Positions 35,409 through 44,379 of a stretch of DNA of 64,000 nt are shown piece after piece. The DNA lies in contig NZ_REGA01000004.1 of assembly GCF_003841505.1 (NCBI RefSeq), forward strand, positions 248,001-312,000. Direction: 5' to 3'. Position 1 is the stretch's first letter. The number at the start of each line of letters is the position of its first letter. Source of the DNA: Natrarchaeobius chitinivorans (GTDB lineage Archaea > Halobacteriota > Halobacteria > Halobacteriales > Natrialbaceae). The notes under the pieces were generated by a model that saw nothing but the letters and a program-made list of their open reading frames with translations, searched no databases and was not told the DNA's origin. A program made the translations under genes and the position numbers.

Positions 35409-36530
35409 ATGAGTACGAGACGCTGGATCCGACAGCAAACCGGCGCCGACCTCGAGTGGCCCCGCGTCCTCCTCGTCGCGCTCGGTGGCGTATTGCTCGT
35501 AACCTTACTCGTCGGCGCGAGCATGTCGGGGACCGCGTTCGGTCTGTTTAATCCGTCGTGGGACGGGACGTCCGAGTTCCGGAGTGCGGTCGACGACGAT
35601 CCGGAAACCGAGTTGCGACTGCTCGAGGACCCGGACCGGTATCCAACAGACACGGCGAACGAAAGCGTCGCGTTCATCGTTGCACCCGAACAGGGCTACG
35701 ACGAGTCCAGCATCGAGTCGATTCGCGAGTTTCTCGAGCACGGCGGAACGGTAGTGGTCCTCGACGACAGGGGGTCGACGGTGAACCCGTTGCTGTCGGC
35801 TCTCGGCGGCGATGCGCGTATCGAAGACGGCGTCCTCATGGACGAACGTAACTACGACCGCGGTCCCGCGATGCCGGTCGTCGACCGGACCGGTGACCAC
35901 AGGTACACCGACGACGTCGACCAACTTACGCTCAATCACGCTGGCGCGGTTGCACCCGGAAACGCAACACCGATCGTTTCGACGAGTGACTTTGCGTACC
36001 TGGCGGCGTCACCGACCGCCGAACTCGACAGCGAGACGAACGTGACGAGTTATCCAGTCGCCACCGTCGAACCCGTCGACGTCGGCGCGGTCGTCGTCAT
36101 CAGCGACCCCAGCATCGCGATCAACGCGATGTACGATTCTTCCGATAACGCCGCGTTTCTCGCCGGGTTGTACGCCGATCACGACTACGTCCTCCTCGAC
36201 GTCTCGCACACCGAACGTCTCCCGCCGCTGGTTTCTCTCCTCGAATCGATCCGACTCTCCGGGGCGTTACAGATCGCGCTCGGAACGGTCACGGTCGGAC
36301 TCATCGCCGTCGTGACGAACCCGCGAGCTCGTCCCATCCGTGTTGCGGTGCGAAATCGCGTCGCCTCGTGGACGGCCGATTCGGCACCCCCAGCCGGGAA
36401 ACCGGTGGGACTCACCGATGACGAACTGGCGAGTGTCCTCCGGAGTCGGCATCCGGAGTGGGACGACGAACGCATCCAGCGAGTGATAGCAGCGTTTAAC
36501 CGAACGCGGTCGAAAGGCGACGACGAATGA
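35409..36530 (+). CDS. DUF4350 domain protein
   Basis: 373 residues. One N-terminal helix, then a DUF4350 domain (ESVAFIVAPEQGYDESSIESIREFLEHGGTVVVLDD), which has a glutamine-amidotransferase-like fold related to GldG-type ABC accessory proteins. A second helix (LQIALGTVTVGLIAVV) precedes a small cytoplasmic C-terminal domain. Overlaps the MoxR gene by four bases, so the two are coupled. DUF4350 with MoxR is a standard pair of the MoxR/DUF58/DUF4129 systems. Confidence 0.87.
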   Translation: MSTRRWIRQQTGADLEWPRVLLVALGGVLLVTLLVGASMSGTAFGLFNPSWDGTSEFRSAVDDDPETELRLLEDPDRYPTDTANESVAFIVAPEQGYDESSIESIREFLEHGGTVVVLDDRGSTVNPLLSALGGDARIEDGVLMDERNYDRGPAMPVVDRTGDHRYTDDVDQLTLNHAGAVAPGNATPIVSTSDFAYLAASPTAELDSETNVTSYPVATVEPVDVGAVVVISDPSIAINAMYDSSDNAAFLAGLYADHDYVLLDVSHTERLPPLVSLLESIRLSGALQIALGTVTVGLIAVVTNPRARPIRVAVRNRVASWTADSAPPAGKPVGLTDDELASVLRSRHPEWDDERIQRVIAAFNRTRSKGDDE

Positions 36531-37534
36531 GCCAGACGGACCAGTCAGCCGAACCCGATCTCGACACTCCCCAGGAGATCTCCGAACGGATCACCTCCGA
36601 GGTCGAACAGGTACTCATCGGCAACGAGGACGCGATCGAACAGCTCACCGTCGCTGTTCTTACAGGGGGTCACCTCCTCCTCGAGGGCGTCCCTGGCGTC
36701 GCGAAAACGACGATGGCACACCTCTTCGCACGCGCGACTGGTCTCGACTACCGCCGGATCCAGATGACACCGGACGTGTTGCCCGCGGACATCACCGGAA
36801 CCAACGTGTATCGCGAGAACACGGGGGAGTTCGAGTTACAACGCGGTCCGATCTTCACCAACCTCATCGTCGCCGACGAGATCAACCGTGCGACGCCGAA
36901 GACACAGAGCGCGCTGCTCGAGGCGATGGCCGAAAATCAGGTCACCATCGAGGGAGACACGCTCGAGTTACCGGACCCGTTTATGGTCATCGCGACACAG
37001 AACCCGATCGAAATGGAGGGCGTCTTCGAACTGCCCGAAGCACAACGCGACCGCTTCCAGTTCAAACTCACCGTCGACCTTCCGGATCGCGACGTCGAGG
37101 AGCAACTGCTCGACGCGTTCGATTCGGAGCCGAATCTCGGGCCTACCGACGTGGATCAGGTCGTCGACACCGATTCCCTGCTATCTGCGCGCGAGCAAAT
37201 CGAGGACGTCTTCGTCGCACGACCGGTCAAACGATACATCCTGGATCTCGTCGGCCAGACGCGGGCGCATCCCGACGTCGCACACGGTGCATCGCCTCGA
37301 GCGAGTCTGACGTTCCTCCACGGTGCCAAAGCCCGCGCGGCGATCACTGGACGTGACTACGTCGTCCCGGACGACGTCAAAGCACTCGCCGGGTCGATAC
37401 TCGCTCACCGACTCGTGTTGAACGCGGAGGCGGACCTCTCGAACACCCGGCCGGACGAGGTCGTTACAGCGGTGGTCGAGTCCGTCGACGTACCAGACGT
37501 CACGCCACCAGCGGACTCGTCGTCGGAGTCGTGA
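36527..37534 (+). CDS. MoxR family AAA+ ATPase
   Basis: 335 residues. Walker A is GVPGVAKTT (about 54-62), Walker B is LIVADEINRA, the sensor-1 region is FMVIATQNPIE and the arginine-finger region is LPEAQRDRFQF. The lid domain is complete. MoxR ATPases remodel partner complexes, typically with vWA/DUF58 proteins, and so couple ATP use to envelope processes. Here the DUF58 gene is on the opposite strand 12 kb away. Confidence 0.93.
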   Translation: MSQTDQSAEPDLDTPQEISERITSEVEQVLIGNEDAIEQLTVAVLTGGHLLLEGVPGVAKTTMAHLFARATGLDYRRIQMTPDVLPADITGTNVYRENTGEFELQRGPIFTNLIVADEINRATPKTQSALLEAMAENQVTIEGDTLELPDPFMVIATQNPIEMEGVFELPEAQRDRFQFKLTVDLPDRDVEEQLLDAFDSEPNLGPTDVDQVVDTDSLLSAREQIEDVFVARPVKRYILDLVGQTRAHPDVAHGASPRASLTFLHGAKARAAITGRDYVVPDDVKALAGSILAHRLVLNAEADLSNTRPDEVVTAVVESVDVPDVTPPADSSSES

Positions 37535-38329
37535 CTCTGGATACCAGAGTAAGTGGACGAATCTCCACCTCGGGTGGGACGACCACGTGGTATCGGCGTT
37601 CCCCCCGCTCTCGAGCGAGCACGCCCCAACGCGGCGGAGTTACTCGCGCTTAGCCATCCCCACCGGTACCAAACACGGTGGCAGCGCTCACGAAACGAGG
37701 TCTCGGTGTATGACGTAGGGAGGAGACGAACCGCAGAACCCACTCTGTGGTCGATAAGTACCGATTCAACCGGTGACCGTCTGTGCAGATTCCACAGGAC
37801 ACACTTTCAGTGATTCTGCACTTCTCCTCAGTAGCTACGGCTGTTTGGATCTCTCGCTTACTGACAAGATACAATTCGGTGGAGTCCAGATATTTGGATT
37901 GTAATTCATCTATGTTCGAATATTGGTTTTAGCGTCCTCCCAGTTCTGTGGATAGATTTCCGGTAAATCATCGCGATCTGTATTGCGCGTTAAGAACACT
38001 AGTAATGTAGCCAGTGACCACACCAATTTCGTATCGACCAGCTGCCAGCGGCGGTGCCAGTCTGGAGACTCCCTGCTGGCCATCCGACCAGGCGAAGAAT
38101 TCCACAGCAACGGCTCCCGGCGTTGTGGCACCACGACATATTTTACACACGTACTATGTTAAATTTGTACCTGTGTGGTAATCTAAATCCAGATTATACG
38201 TCTTTCATGGAACACACTCGAGAAACCTTGAAACTAGCTGCAAAAGCAATTTCCTATACTTATTTCTACTGACGGATGCGATTGGCGTCGATCAATCCGT
38301 TTTATTGTACCTGACTGTCTCCTTCCACT
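37535..38329. other. Region without a confident gene, 795 bases
   Basis: ORFs on both strands here are short, out of frame with each other and lack recognisable domains. Minus-strand stretches around 37910-38150 (AVEFFAWSDGQQGVSRLAPP in one frame, LTRNTDRDDLPEIYPQNWED in another) have protein-like composition and might be one frameshifted relic, but I cannot name it. The stretch is AT-rich after 37800. Confidence 0.45.
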
Positions 38330-39130
38330 ATGGCTCCCGCAATTACGCACTTTCTCGTCGGAGCTGCCCTCCTCCTTCTAGTCGTCACACCGTTCGCCAG
38401 TCGGTACGATATCGATCGAGAGCATGCCGTCTGGCTGATTCCGCTCGGTGGTATCTGGGGGCTTGCACCCGACGTCCATCATGTAACGCCAGTGTTCGAA
38501 ACGCAGCTGTACGCGATCCACAACTCCCCATGGGTCGATTTGTTCGGGTTACACTACACTCTCGATCGACCTGCTGTTCGCGCCCGGTATCTCGAAAGCG
38601 TCTTCGGGTCGATCGTCGTGTTCGTACTCGCAGTTGCCGTCTTCTGGGGCTCAAGGTGGGCCAATCCGATGTCGACCGACGGAAAAACTCGTGGACGGCG
38701 GATTACTATTACCTGCAGGAGAACAGTGATCGCCGCAGCCTATGCAACCATCGCACTTGGCGTCGTTGTCAGTATTCAAGAAAATTTCCGCGCCGTCAGT
38801 GCACTGGTCGGGACCTCGAGCGTGCTCATCGGTGGATTGCTATTGATCCCGATTGGCACTGGTATCGGGTTCTGTTACGGCGGTGGACTCCAGCTCGGGT
38901 TGAATTCTCAACAGCGCTCTCGTCCCGGATTCGGAGCTGTCGCTGGTTGTCTCAGTGGAGTGTTCGTCTGGATCGGCGGCGTTGCCGTCGGTGTGCCGAT
39001 CTGGTTTTGGCTTCGGTCTGTCCATTCCGTTCCACTTCCGTTTTTCCACGTGGAGAGCCTCATCGGACTCTGCATCTACGGGCTGGTGTTTGGCACCATG
39101 TACAGCCTACTCTGTAACGAGCCAGGCTAA
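38330..39130 (+). CDS. Multi-span membrane protein (metal-dependent-hydrolase-like N-terminus)
   Basis: 266 residues. The start MAPAITHFLVGAALLLL and LAPDVHHVTP resemble the YdjM/LexA-binding-type membrane hydrolase family (His in helix 1 and a D-x-H pair after helix 2). About seven membrane helices follow. Function unknown; a similar but shorter protein is encoded at 50510-51067. Confidence 0.75.
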   Translation: MAPAITHFLVGAALLLLVVTPFASRYDIDREHAVWLIPLGGIWGLAPDVHHVTPVFETQLYAIHNSPWVDLFGLHYTLDRPAVRARYLESVFGSIVVFVLAVAVFWGSRWANPMSTDGKTRGRRITITCRRTVIAAAYATIALGVVVSIQENFRAVSALVGTSSVLIGGLLLIPIGTGIGFCYGGGLQLGLNSQQRSRPGFGAVAGCLSGVFVWIGGVAVGVPIWFWLRSVHSVPLPFFHVESLIGLCIYGLVFGTMYSLLCNEPG

Positions 39131-39446
39131 CGGTGGATGCCAAAGCGAGCACCGATATACTACCCGTCGATCAGTAGCCGAGTTGCAAGGGGAGATATCT
39201 CGTCCAGGTGTGTCGATAGTTAACAACGGCGGATGGATCCCTTGCGAGTAATTGACTAGCTTGAACGCACATGTTCTTTTTGGCTATTCCGGCCGACACA
39301 AGGTCGTAGCCATCGAATTACCTCCTGAACTCACGGGATTCTAACTGGCGCTGCTCTGCCGAACTGTCTCGACGCAGTGGTCACCGGCAAGAACATTGGC
39401 AAAAAGATATATGTGGCTTTCCAACCAATTTGTTTCTGGATTGGGG
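39131..39446. other. Intergenic region, 316 bases
   Basis: No gene seen. A TATA-like AGATATATG at about 39408 lies about 38 bases before the 39-residue ORF. Confidence 0.5.
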
Positions 39447-39566
39447 ATGTTTCCGAGTATCCGAGCCCTTGGGGGGAACAGTGGCGATTCAGCACTGACA
39501 GAGGCAACACAAGCTGACGTGGATGCTGCAATCGAAGCGCTCGAAACCGATGATGCGGGTGAGTGA
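39447..39566 (+). CDS. 39-residue acidic microprotein
   Basis: Starts MFPSIRALGGNSGDSALTEA and continues with TQADVDAAIEALE, a short amphipathic helix. The helix matches the microprotein at 44182-44361 (EATQEEVDAAMEDVE), so both belong to one undescribed small family. A TATA-like box upstream supports expression. The stop lies next to the right end of a TnpB element, so the 3' end may have been changed by insertion. Confidence 0.5.
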   Translation: MFPSIRALGGNSGDSALTEATQADVDAAIEALETDDAGE

Positions 39567-39577
39567 ACTACCCCACC

Positions 39578-40873
39578 CTACCGCTCGCCTGATGGCTCGC
39601 GCTTGAGGGTGGGGCTTCCTGCTTCCACGACGCGCTTTGCAGGAACCGAATGGGTTCCCGTAGGGAGCGCAGTCTCCACAGGCGTTGATTCGGATCGTCC
39701 CGCTCCTAACTGCTTGATACCGCGAGAAAGGATGTTCCACGCTGCGTTCCAGTCCCTGTCGGCCGTGAATCCACAGGAAGGACAGGAGTGTTCGCGGACC
39801 CACAGTGGTTTGTCGGTCGAGACACCACACGCCGCACACTCTGTGGTAGTGCCGGCCGGATCGACAGCCACGAAGTGCGTGCCTTCGCGTTCGCATTTGT
39901 ACTCGAGCATACGCAGGAACGTTCCCCACGCCGCTCCGGCACGGTTCCGAGAGTTACCGTCAAGTTCGACCAAGCCTTTCGCGTCAAGGTCTTCGACCGC
40001 CACGAGACCGTACTCCCGAGCGTAGTAGTCCGAGAGTTTGTGAAGGAAGTCACGGCGCTTGTTCTTGAGGGTGGCGTGACACTCGGCCACTCGACGGCGT
40101 TGCTTCTCGTAGTTGTTCGACCCGTGTTGCTTCCGCGAGAGCTTCCGTTGCTCTCGCTCGAGCCGTTCTTGCTCGTCCGAGAGGTCAACTGATTCGATCG
40201 CGTGGCCGTCGGTGTCGTGGGCGTACTTCAGGATGCCCACGTCGATACCGACGACGTTCTTCGGCCGGTCGGGCTTTTGCGGTGGCTCTCGGACGACTTC
40301 GACACCGAAGGTGGCGAACCACTCGCCCGTCGGTTCCTTCTTGAGCGTGACCTGCTTGAGTGCGGCGTCATCCCCAGAAATCTCCGATTTCTGATGGGCT
40401 GCACGAGAGCTGTCGCTCTTGTGAACGTCAGGGATCTCTCGGTGGAGCCGGATCGGAATGTCCGCGAGTTTCGAGAGTGACAGCACAGTCTGACCGCCCT
40501 TCTTGTCGAGCTTGAAGCCAGACTGATTGTATGTGAAACTGCGGAAGTCGCGCGGCGGCTTCCACTTGAGTTGGCCGACGCCGTAGCCGTTCTGCTTGAG
40601 CGCAGAAAGGCTACTGAGGTTGTCGAACAGTCGTTCGACGACGGTCTGGAGAACCTTCGAGTACACGTCCGAGAGACCATCCCACCACTTCTTGAGATCG
40701 GGAAGCTCCGACCGAAGTGTGGTCATAGACGGTAACTCGCTGTGGTTCTCTCGGTATTCGTTGAGGCGGTAGCGAGTGTGATTGTACAGTTGCCTACAGA
40801 TATCGCGGTGGCGGTCCAACTCCTCGCGTTGGGTGTCGGACGGCTCGAGGCGATACTTGTAGGTGTAGTACAT
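39578..40873 (-). CDS. tnpB: RNA-guided endonuclease TnpB
   Basis: 431 residues. The RuvC residues are intact: Asp in VVGIDVGILKYA, Glu in LVAVEDLDAKGL and Asp in ADRDWNAAWNILSRG. A zinc finger (CAACGVS and CPSCGF) is present. The N-terminal domain begins MYYTYKYRLEPSDTQREEL, typical of this subgroup. The C-terminus extends past the RuvC Asp by about 45 residues. Its ATG overlaps the stop of the small upstream gene by one base (TGATG), so the two are coupled. The protein appears intact. Confidence 0.92.
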   Translation of the reverse strand: MYYTYKYRLEPSDTQREELDRHRDICRQLYNHTRYRLNEYRENHSELPSMTTLRSELPDLKKWWDGLSDVYSKVLQTVVERLFDNLSSLSALKQNGYGVGQLKWKPPRDFRSFTYNQSGFKLDKKGGQTVLSLSKLADIPIRLHREIPDVHKSDSSRAAHQKSEISGDDAALKQVTLKKEPTGEWFATFGVEVVREPPQKPDRPKNVVGIDVGILKYAHDTDGHAIESVDLSDEQERLEREQRKLSRKQHGSNNYEKQRRRVAECHATLKNKRRDFLHKLSDYYAREYGLVAVEDLDAKGLVELDGNSRNRAGAAWGTFLRMLEYKCEREGTHFVAVDPAGTTTECAACGVSTDKPLWVREHSCPSCGFTADRDWNAAWNILSRGIKQLGAGRSESTPVETALPTGTHSVPAKRVVEAGSPTLKREPSGER

Positions 40874-40995
40874 CAGTTCTCGCGTTCCTCTATGAGTTCG
40901 TCGAGTTGGTCACGGATGAACGACGAGAGATTCAGGTGTTGCTCCTCGATCCACTCATCTTGGTCCTCCCGAATGGTGATAGTCTTCCGTTTCAC
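40873..40995 (-). CDS. Ribbon-helix-helix-like small protein upstream of tnpB
   Basis: 40 residues from the GTG at 40993-40995; GTGs farther upstream would add a few residues. VKRKTITIREDQDEWIEEQ followed by LNLSSFIRDQLDELIEERE fits a strand and two helices of the ribbon-helix-helix DNA-binding fold. Haloarchaeal tnpB genes often carry such a gene just upstream. It may repress the element or bind its ends; the role is untested as far as I know. Confidence 0.7.
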   Translation of the reverse strand: MKRKTITIREDQDEWIEEQHLNLSSFIRDQLDELIEEREN

Positions 40996-41230
40996 CGTAT
41001 GCACATAATGCACTCTGTGCGTAAAACACTGCCGATTGCGTGGGCCTGTGGGCCTGCTGTAGAACAGTCCAAGAAACACGAGCGACGCTGTATCCCCTCC
41101 CTGCTCGCTTCGCTCGCTGAGGAAAGGGGCTTAGCGCCTCAATTCAGCTAAATCGCGATTTGCTTCTCGTCATACTAGAACGGATTAAACATCCATCAGA
41201 CGACCGATTATGTGGAAGCGGCAACTGAGA

Positions 41231-41262
41231 GTGTGATCGAGCCGATCACACAACGTATATGA
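41231..41262 (+). promoter_or_regulatory. Palindromic operator and TATA box before the 7TM gene
   Basis: A perfect 9-base inverted repeat with a 3-base spacer (GTGTGATCG, AGC, complement; 41231-41251) sits directly upstream of a TATA-like GTATATGA (41255-41262). The 7TM ORF begins about 25 bases later, consistent with a leaderless transcript under control of a dimeric regulator. Confidence 0.5.
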
Positions 41263-41284
41263 ATACTGAACAGTAGTATACAGT

Positions 41285-42013
41285 ATGTCGTCTGCGGCGT
41301 GGGTCACGTGGCTGCTGGTGGGAAGTGCCGTCGGTGTCGTTATTTCGACGTATCCGTACCTGGCGACGGTGATCGCCTACCGACAGCGGGACAACGGGTT
41401 GGCATATATCGTTCTTTTGATGGGGGTTGCGATCTGGAACGGGCTGTTCGTCGCTCAAGCGTTGGATCCGGACCCACTCGTGAAGGGGTTTTTTCTCACG
41501 CTCTCGATGGTCGGTGCTGTCTTGACGGCACTGGGGTGGTTCCTCTTTGCGAGTACCGCGAGCACAACGCCGCCGCTCTCACGAGCGCGGCTCCTGTATC
41601 ATCTCGTTGCGGTTCTGGTCGGGGTCGATATCCTCCTCATGGTGACCGCTCCCAGTCACTCGATTTCGTGGACGATACTCCCGGAGAGCGGTCCCCTCTC
41701 GACGTTCGTGATACTCTCCCCGCATGCGGGCTACTGGTTCCATACGGCGTTGCTGATCGCGTTGTTTACGGCGGGCGCAGTGTTGTTTGCCCGTGCCTGG
41801 TGGAACGGCATTGACACCCAGTATACGCGTGCGTACGCCGTGTCCGGACTCCTAACAGCTGTGGCTGTTCTCGTGAGTAACAGCGTTCATCCCGGCGTCA
41901 CGGTCGCCCCGCTTGCTGCGGCGTCACTCACGACGATCGGGTGTGTGCAGGCCTATCAAAAGCGGACCGCGAAGGTACCGATTCTCTGGCGGTGGCTCGA
42001 CCGATCACCGTGA
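41285..42013 (+). CDS. Orphan 7TM sensor protein (histidine-kinase N-terminal type)
   Basis: 242 residues with seven hydrophobic segments and little else. The pattern (AYRQRDNGLAYIVLLMGVAIWN, then LSMVGAVLTALGWFLF, SHSISWTILPESGP) fits the 7TM region found at the N-terminus of haloarchaeal sensor kinases. The kinase domain is absent; the protein ends shortly after the last helix (WRWLDRSP). Either it is a stand-alone sensor or a remnant. A palindromic operator precedes it. Confidence 0.72.
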   Translation: MSSAAWVTWLLVGSAVGVVISTYPYLATVIAYRQRDNGLAYIVLLMGVAIWNGLFVAQALDPDPLVKGFFLTLSMVGAVLTALGWFLFASTASTTPPLSRARLLYHLVAVLVGVDILLMVTAPSHSISWTILPESGPLSTFVILSPHAGYWFHTALLIALFTAGAVLFARAWWNGIDTQYTRAYAVSGLLTAVAVLVSNSVHPGVTVAPLAAASLTTIGCVQAYQKRTAKVPILWRWLDRSP

Positions 42014-42402
42014 GAGTCCTCGTCGTGGCTCCGGCGTTCGATCACCACCCGTCGCGGATTGGGTGAGACGGGAATCGCGATACCAGCGCTGGCATCTTCC
42101 CGTCACCACCGTCGTCGCGTCTCTGTCACCCTCGAGAACAGCGCATCGCCTCAGCTTTTGGACTCAACCGTCACTGTCTCTCCGAAGCCGAGCGACGTTC
42201 TCTCCACTCCCGTTCCAGACGACGGGACCGAAGCCCTCGATGAGCCATGTACGACCAATCGCTCGCGCACGCGATGTAGCACTATATCCCGTGTGTCGTG
42301 AATTCAGCTCAGTCATCACCTGTGTCGCGAATTCAGCTCGTCCCGGGATTTGGGTAGGCCTCAGCCAAACCGGAGGTCCTGGCACCCGCTCGGAACCGAA
42401 CG
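42014..42402. other. Intergenic region, 389 bases
   Basis: No gene recognised. A 20-base direct repeat (TGTGTCGTGAATTCAGCTC) occurs at 42292 and, with one change, 42321. It separates convergent genes. Confidence 0.5.
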
Positions 42403-43341
42403 TTAATCCGCATTCGCCGGGCGCTCTTCTGGGGCTCTCTCACGCGGTTCAGTCCGGTCAGTACGGTCCGGTTCCGCAAGCGGATCCTGAAATCGATCGA
42501 TGATTGAGTGTGCGTCCGGGAGCTCCGGCCCACTGATCGTCCTGCAGAGCGTCCGGGCGCGTTCGACTCGCGTCCGTCGCCACGACTTCTCTCGGCGTTC
42601 GTACGTTCGAACCCCGCGAAGGAAGTCGATCTTCCTGAACTCGGGCCAGTACGGCGTACAGAAAAAGACCGCGGCCTCGTTTCCGTTCGCGTGCCACGGG
42701 AGGAAATTCGACGTCCGCTCGTCCCCACCCGTCCGAATAATCAGATCGACGTCGCGAATCGGGCGCTCGTACAGACGCGCTTCGATCACGTCGACGTCGA
42801 TGTCGTCGGGCTCGAGCGAGCCACGCTCGACGTCGCAGGCGGTGGTTCGGGCCGCCTCGAGGAGCTGATTTCGGCCACCGTACGCGAGGGCGATATTCAG
42901 TGTGAACTGCCCGTACCCCCGGGTTCGGTTCTCGGCGTACCGAGCCGCATCCCGGACTCGAGGTGGGAGTTTGTCGACGTCTCCGATCGCCCGGATTCGA
43001 ACGCGACGCTCGTGTACCTCGGACGTATCCGCGAACTCGCGGAGTTTCGTCTCGATGAGATCGAACAGCGACTCGCGTTCCCCTCGCGGCCGCTCGAAGT
43101 TCTCCGTCGAAAAGGCATACACCGTGAGCTCGCGAACCCCCAGCTCTTCGCACCACTCGAGGACGTCCTCGGTCGTCTGCGCTCCCCGCCGGTGGCCCGC
43201 CGACGGATCGACTCCTCGGTTCCGGGCGTAGCGTCGATTTCCGTCCTGAATTATCGCGACGTGGTCCGGGCAAGAGTCGATAGACCGACGGAGGTGTCGC
43301 TCGTAGATGGTCTCGACGCGTCCCCGCACCCAGTCCCTCAT
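42403..43341 (-). CDS. uppS: Polyprenyl diphosphate synthase (UppS type)
   Basis: 312 residues from the ATG at 43339-43341. It contains HVAIIQDGNRRYARNRG with the catalytic Asp, the LTVYAFSTENFERP motif, LNIALAYGGR and DLIIRTGGDERTSNFLPW. cis-Prenyltransferase that builds long polyprenyl (dolichol-type) diphosphates, the lipid carrier for N-glycans and other surface sugars. The last 45 residues are a charged tail (RTDRTEPRERAPEERP) beyond the family core. It lies about 2.6 kb upstream of the glycan region. Confidence 0.93.
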   Translation of the reverse strand: MRDWVRGRVETIYERHLRRSIDSCPDHVAIIQDGNRRYARNRGVDPSAGHRRGAQTTEDVLEWCEELGVRELTVYAFSTENFERPRGERESLFDLIETKLREFADTSEVHERRVRIRAIGDVDKLPPRVRDAARYAENRTRGYGQFTLNIALAYGGRNQLLEAARTTACDVERGSLEPDDIDVDVIEARLYERPIRDVDLIIRTGGDERTSNFLPWHANGNEAAVFFCTPYWPEFRKIDFLRGVRTYERREKSWRRTRVERARTLCRTISGPELPDAHSIIDRFQDPLAEPDRTDRTEPRERAPEERPANAD

Positions 43342-43707
43342 CAGTATTGTCAAAACAGTCCGAGGATATGTATGTTGTTGTAGGCTCGAGCGGCGACCGG
43401 CTGGCGGGGAGAACTCGAGTCGGCGCTACTCCCAGCCGATCGCGTTCGGGGGGTAGTGGCCGAATCAGCGGATACGGGTTCGAACGCGTTGCTCACGGCG
43501 TCGAACTGACTCCAGGCCAGCCGAAAACGTCGTCTCAATCCGGGCCGGTTTTGAATCCCGCCAGCGGGTCCCGCGCCACGGAGATGGTTCGAGATTCCGT
43601 CGGTCGAACCGTGGTCGGATCTTCGCTTCGGGGTAAATTGAGTGTGGTAAGTGCAATCTCCTGGAACTATTCGGATCAGTTATGGTCATTCAATCGAATG
43701 GATCCGC
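43342..43707. other. Intergenic region, 366 bases
   Basis: No recognisable gene; short frames on both strands only. It contains the uppS promoter region and the promoter of the zinc-ribbon gene. Confidence 0.5.
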
Positions 43708-43908
43708 ATGACCGTTTCAGAGAACCCCGTCAATACGCTCCCGGAACGCTGTGAGAGTTGCGACGGCGTGACCCAGCACGTCGTGACGGTACAACTCATC
43801 ACCGAAGGCGATTCAGCTGACAACAGCCCCTACTCGCGGGAACCGTATCGTATCGCGGAGTGCCAGCGGTGTGGGGAGACACAGACGCTGCGGATGAACG
43901 ACGCCTGA
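43708..43908 (+). CDS. Small zinc beta-ribbon protein (DUF7835 type)
   Basis: 66 residues from the ATG at 43708-43710. Two Cys pairs (ERCESC and ECQRCGE) flank YSREPYRI, the layout of a haloarchaeal zinc beta-ribbon family that I believe is DUF7835. Function unknown. Confidence 0.75.
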   Translation: MTVSENPVNTLPERCESCDGVTQHVVTVQLITEGDSADNSPYSREPYRIAECQRCGETQTLRMNDA

Positions 43909-44181
43909 GACGGGTTACTGCACGTCAGTTCCGGCCCATCCGCGACCCGAGCGACTGGTGGGTCGGGACATCGTTCCAGCGGTCCGTATGAGCCACCGGC
44001 TCTTTGCCGGTTTCGCGATCCGGATGCACGAGAACCGTCTCTCGTCGGGGCTGTCATAGCACAGTTCGGAGCCCCCCTCGGAATTACCCGGAGAACGGGA
44101 AGTACAGGCGAAGGGCTTACCGGAACGGCCAGCGGTGCTCGTTGCAGAGTATTCCATTGGTGATAAGTACAAATAACACAT

Positions 44182-44361
44182 ATGTTCAAGTGGATACAGT
44201 TGTTTGCTTACATGAGAGGGGTTCAAATGGGGGACCAACAAACCACAGCGGACTCGAGTTCGGACAGCACCCTCGAAGAAGCGACGCAGGAAGAAGTCGA
44301 TGCGGCGATGGAAGACGTCGAACAGACCGAAGAGAACGCCGATGACATTCTGATCGCCTAA
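44182..44361 (+). CDS. 59-residue acidic microprotein
   Basis: Starts MFKWIQLFAYMRGVQMGDQQ; ATGs at 44212 and 44227 are possible starts. The core STLEEATQEEVDAAMEDVE matches the microprotein at 39447-39566 (ALTEATQADVDAAIEALE). It is followed 18 bases later by a second tiny gene with a zinc-type motif, so the two form a micro-operon. No known family is recognised. Confidence 0.55.
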   Translation: MFKWIQLFAYMRGVQMGDQQTTADSSSDSTLEEATQEEVDAAMEDVEQTEENADDILIA

Positions 44362-44379
44362 CCGTGAGACACAGGACAG

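Larger units (their letters stand above)
39567..41150 (-). mobile_element. Second TnpB element, with a small upstream gene
   Basis: About 1.58 kb. The right end has the inverted repeat CCCCACCCT (39571-39579) and AGGGTGGGG (39606-39614); the left end has CCCCTCCC...GGAAAGGGG (41094-41129). No tnpA. The ends are approximate. The tnpB stop lies inside the right-end hairpin, so the omega RNA would overlap the tnpB 3' coding end, unlike the first element. Confidence 0.75.

Noticed and set aside
37405-37743. 112-codon minus-strand frame
   Set aside because: Overlaps the end of MoxR antisense and has a low-complexity, basic composition.
42292-42340. Direct repeat as a regulatory pair
   Set aside because: Only two copies of 20 bases, with no promoter nearby in either direction.
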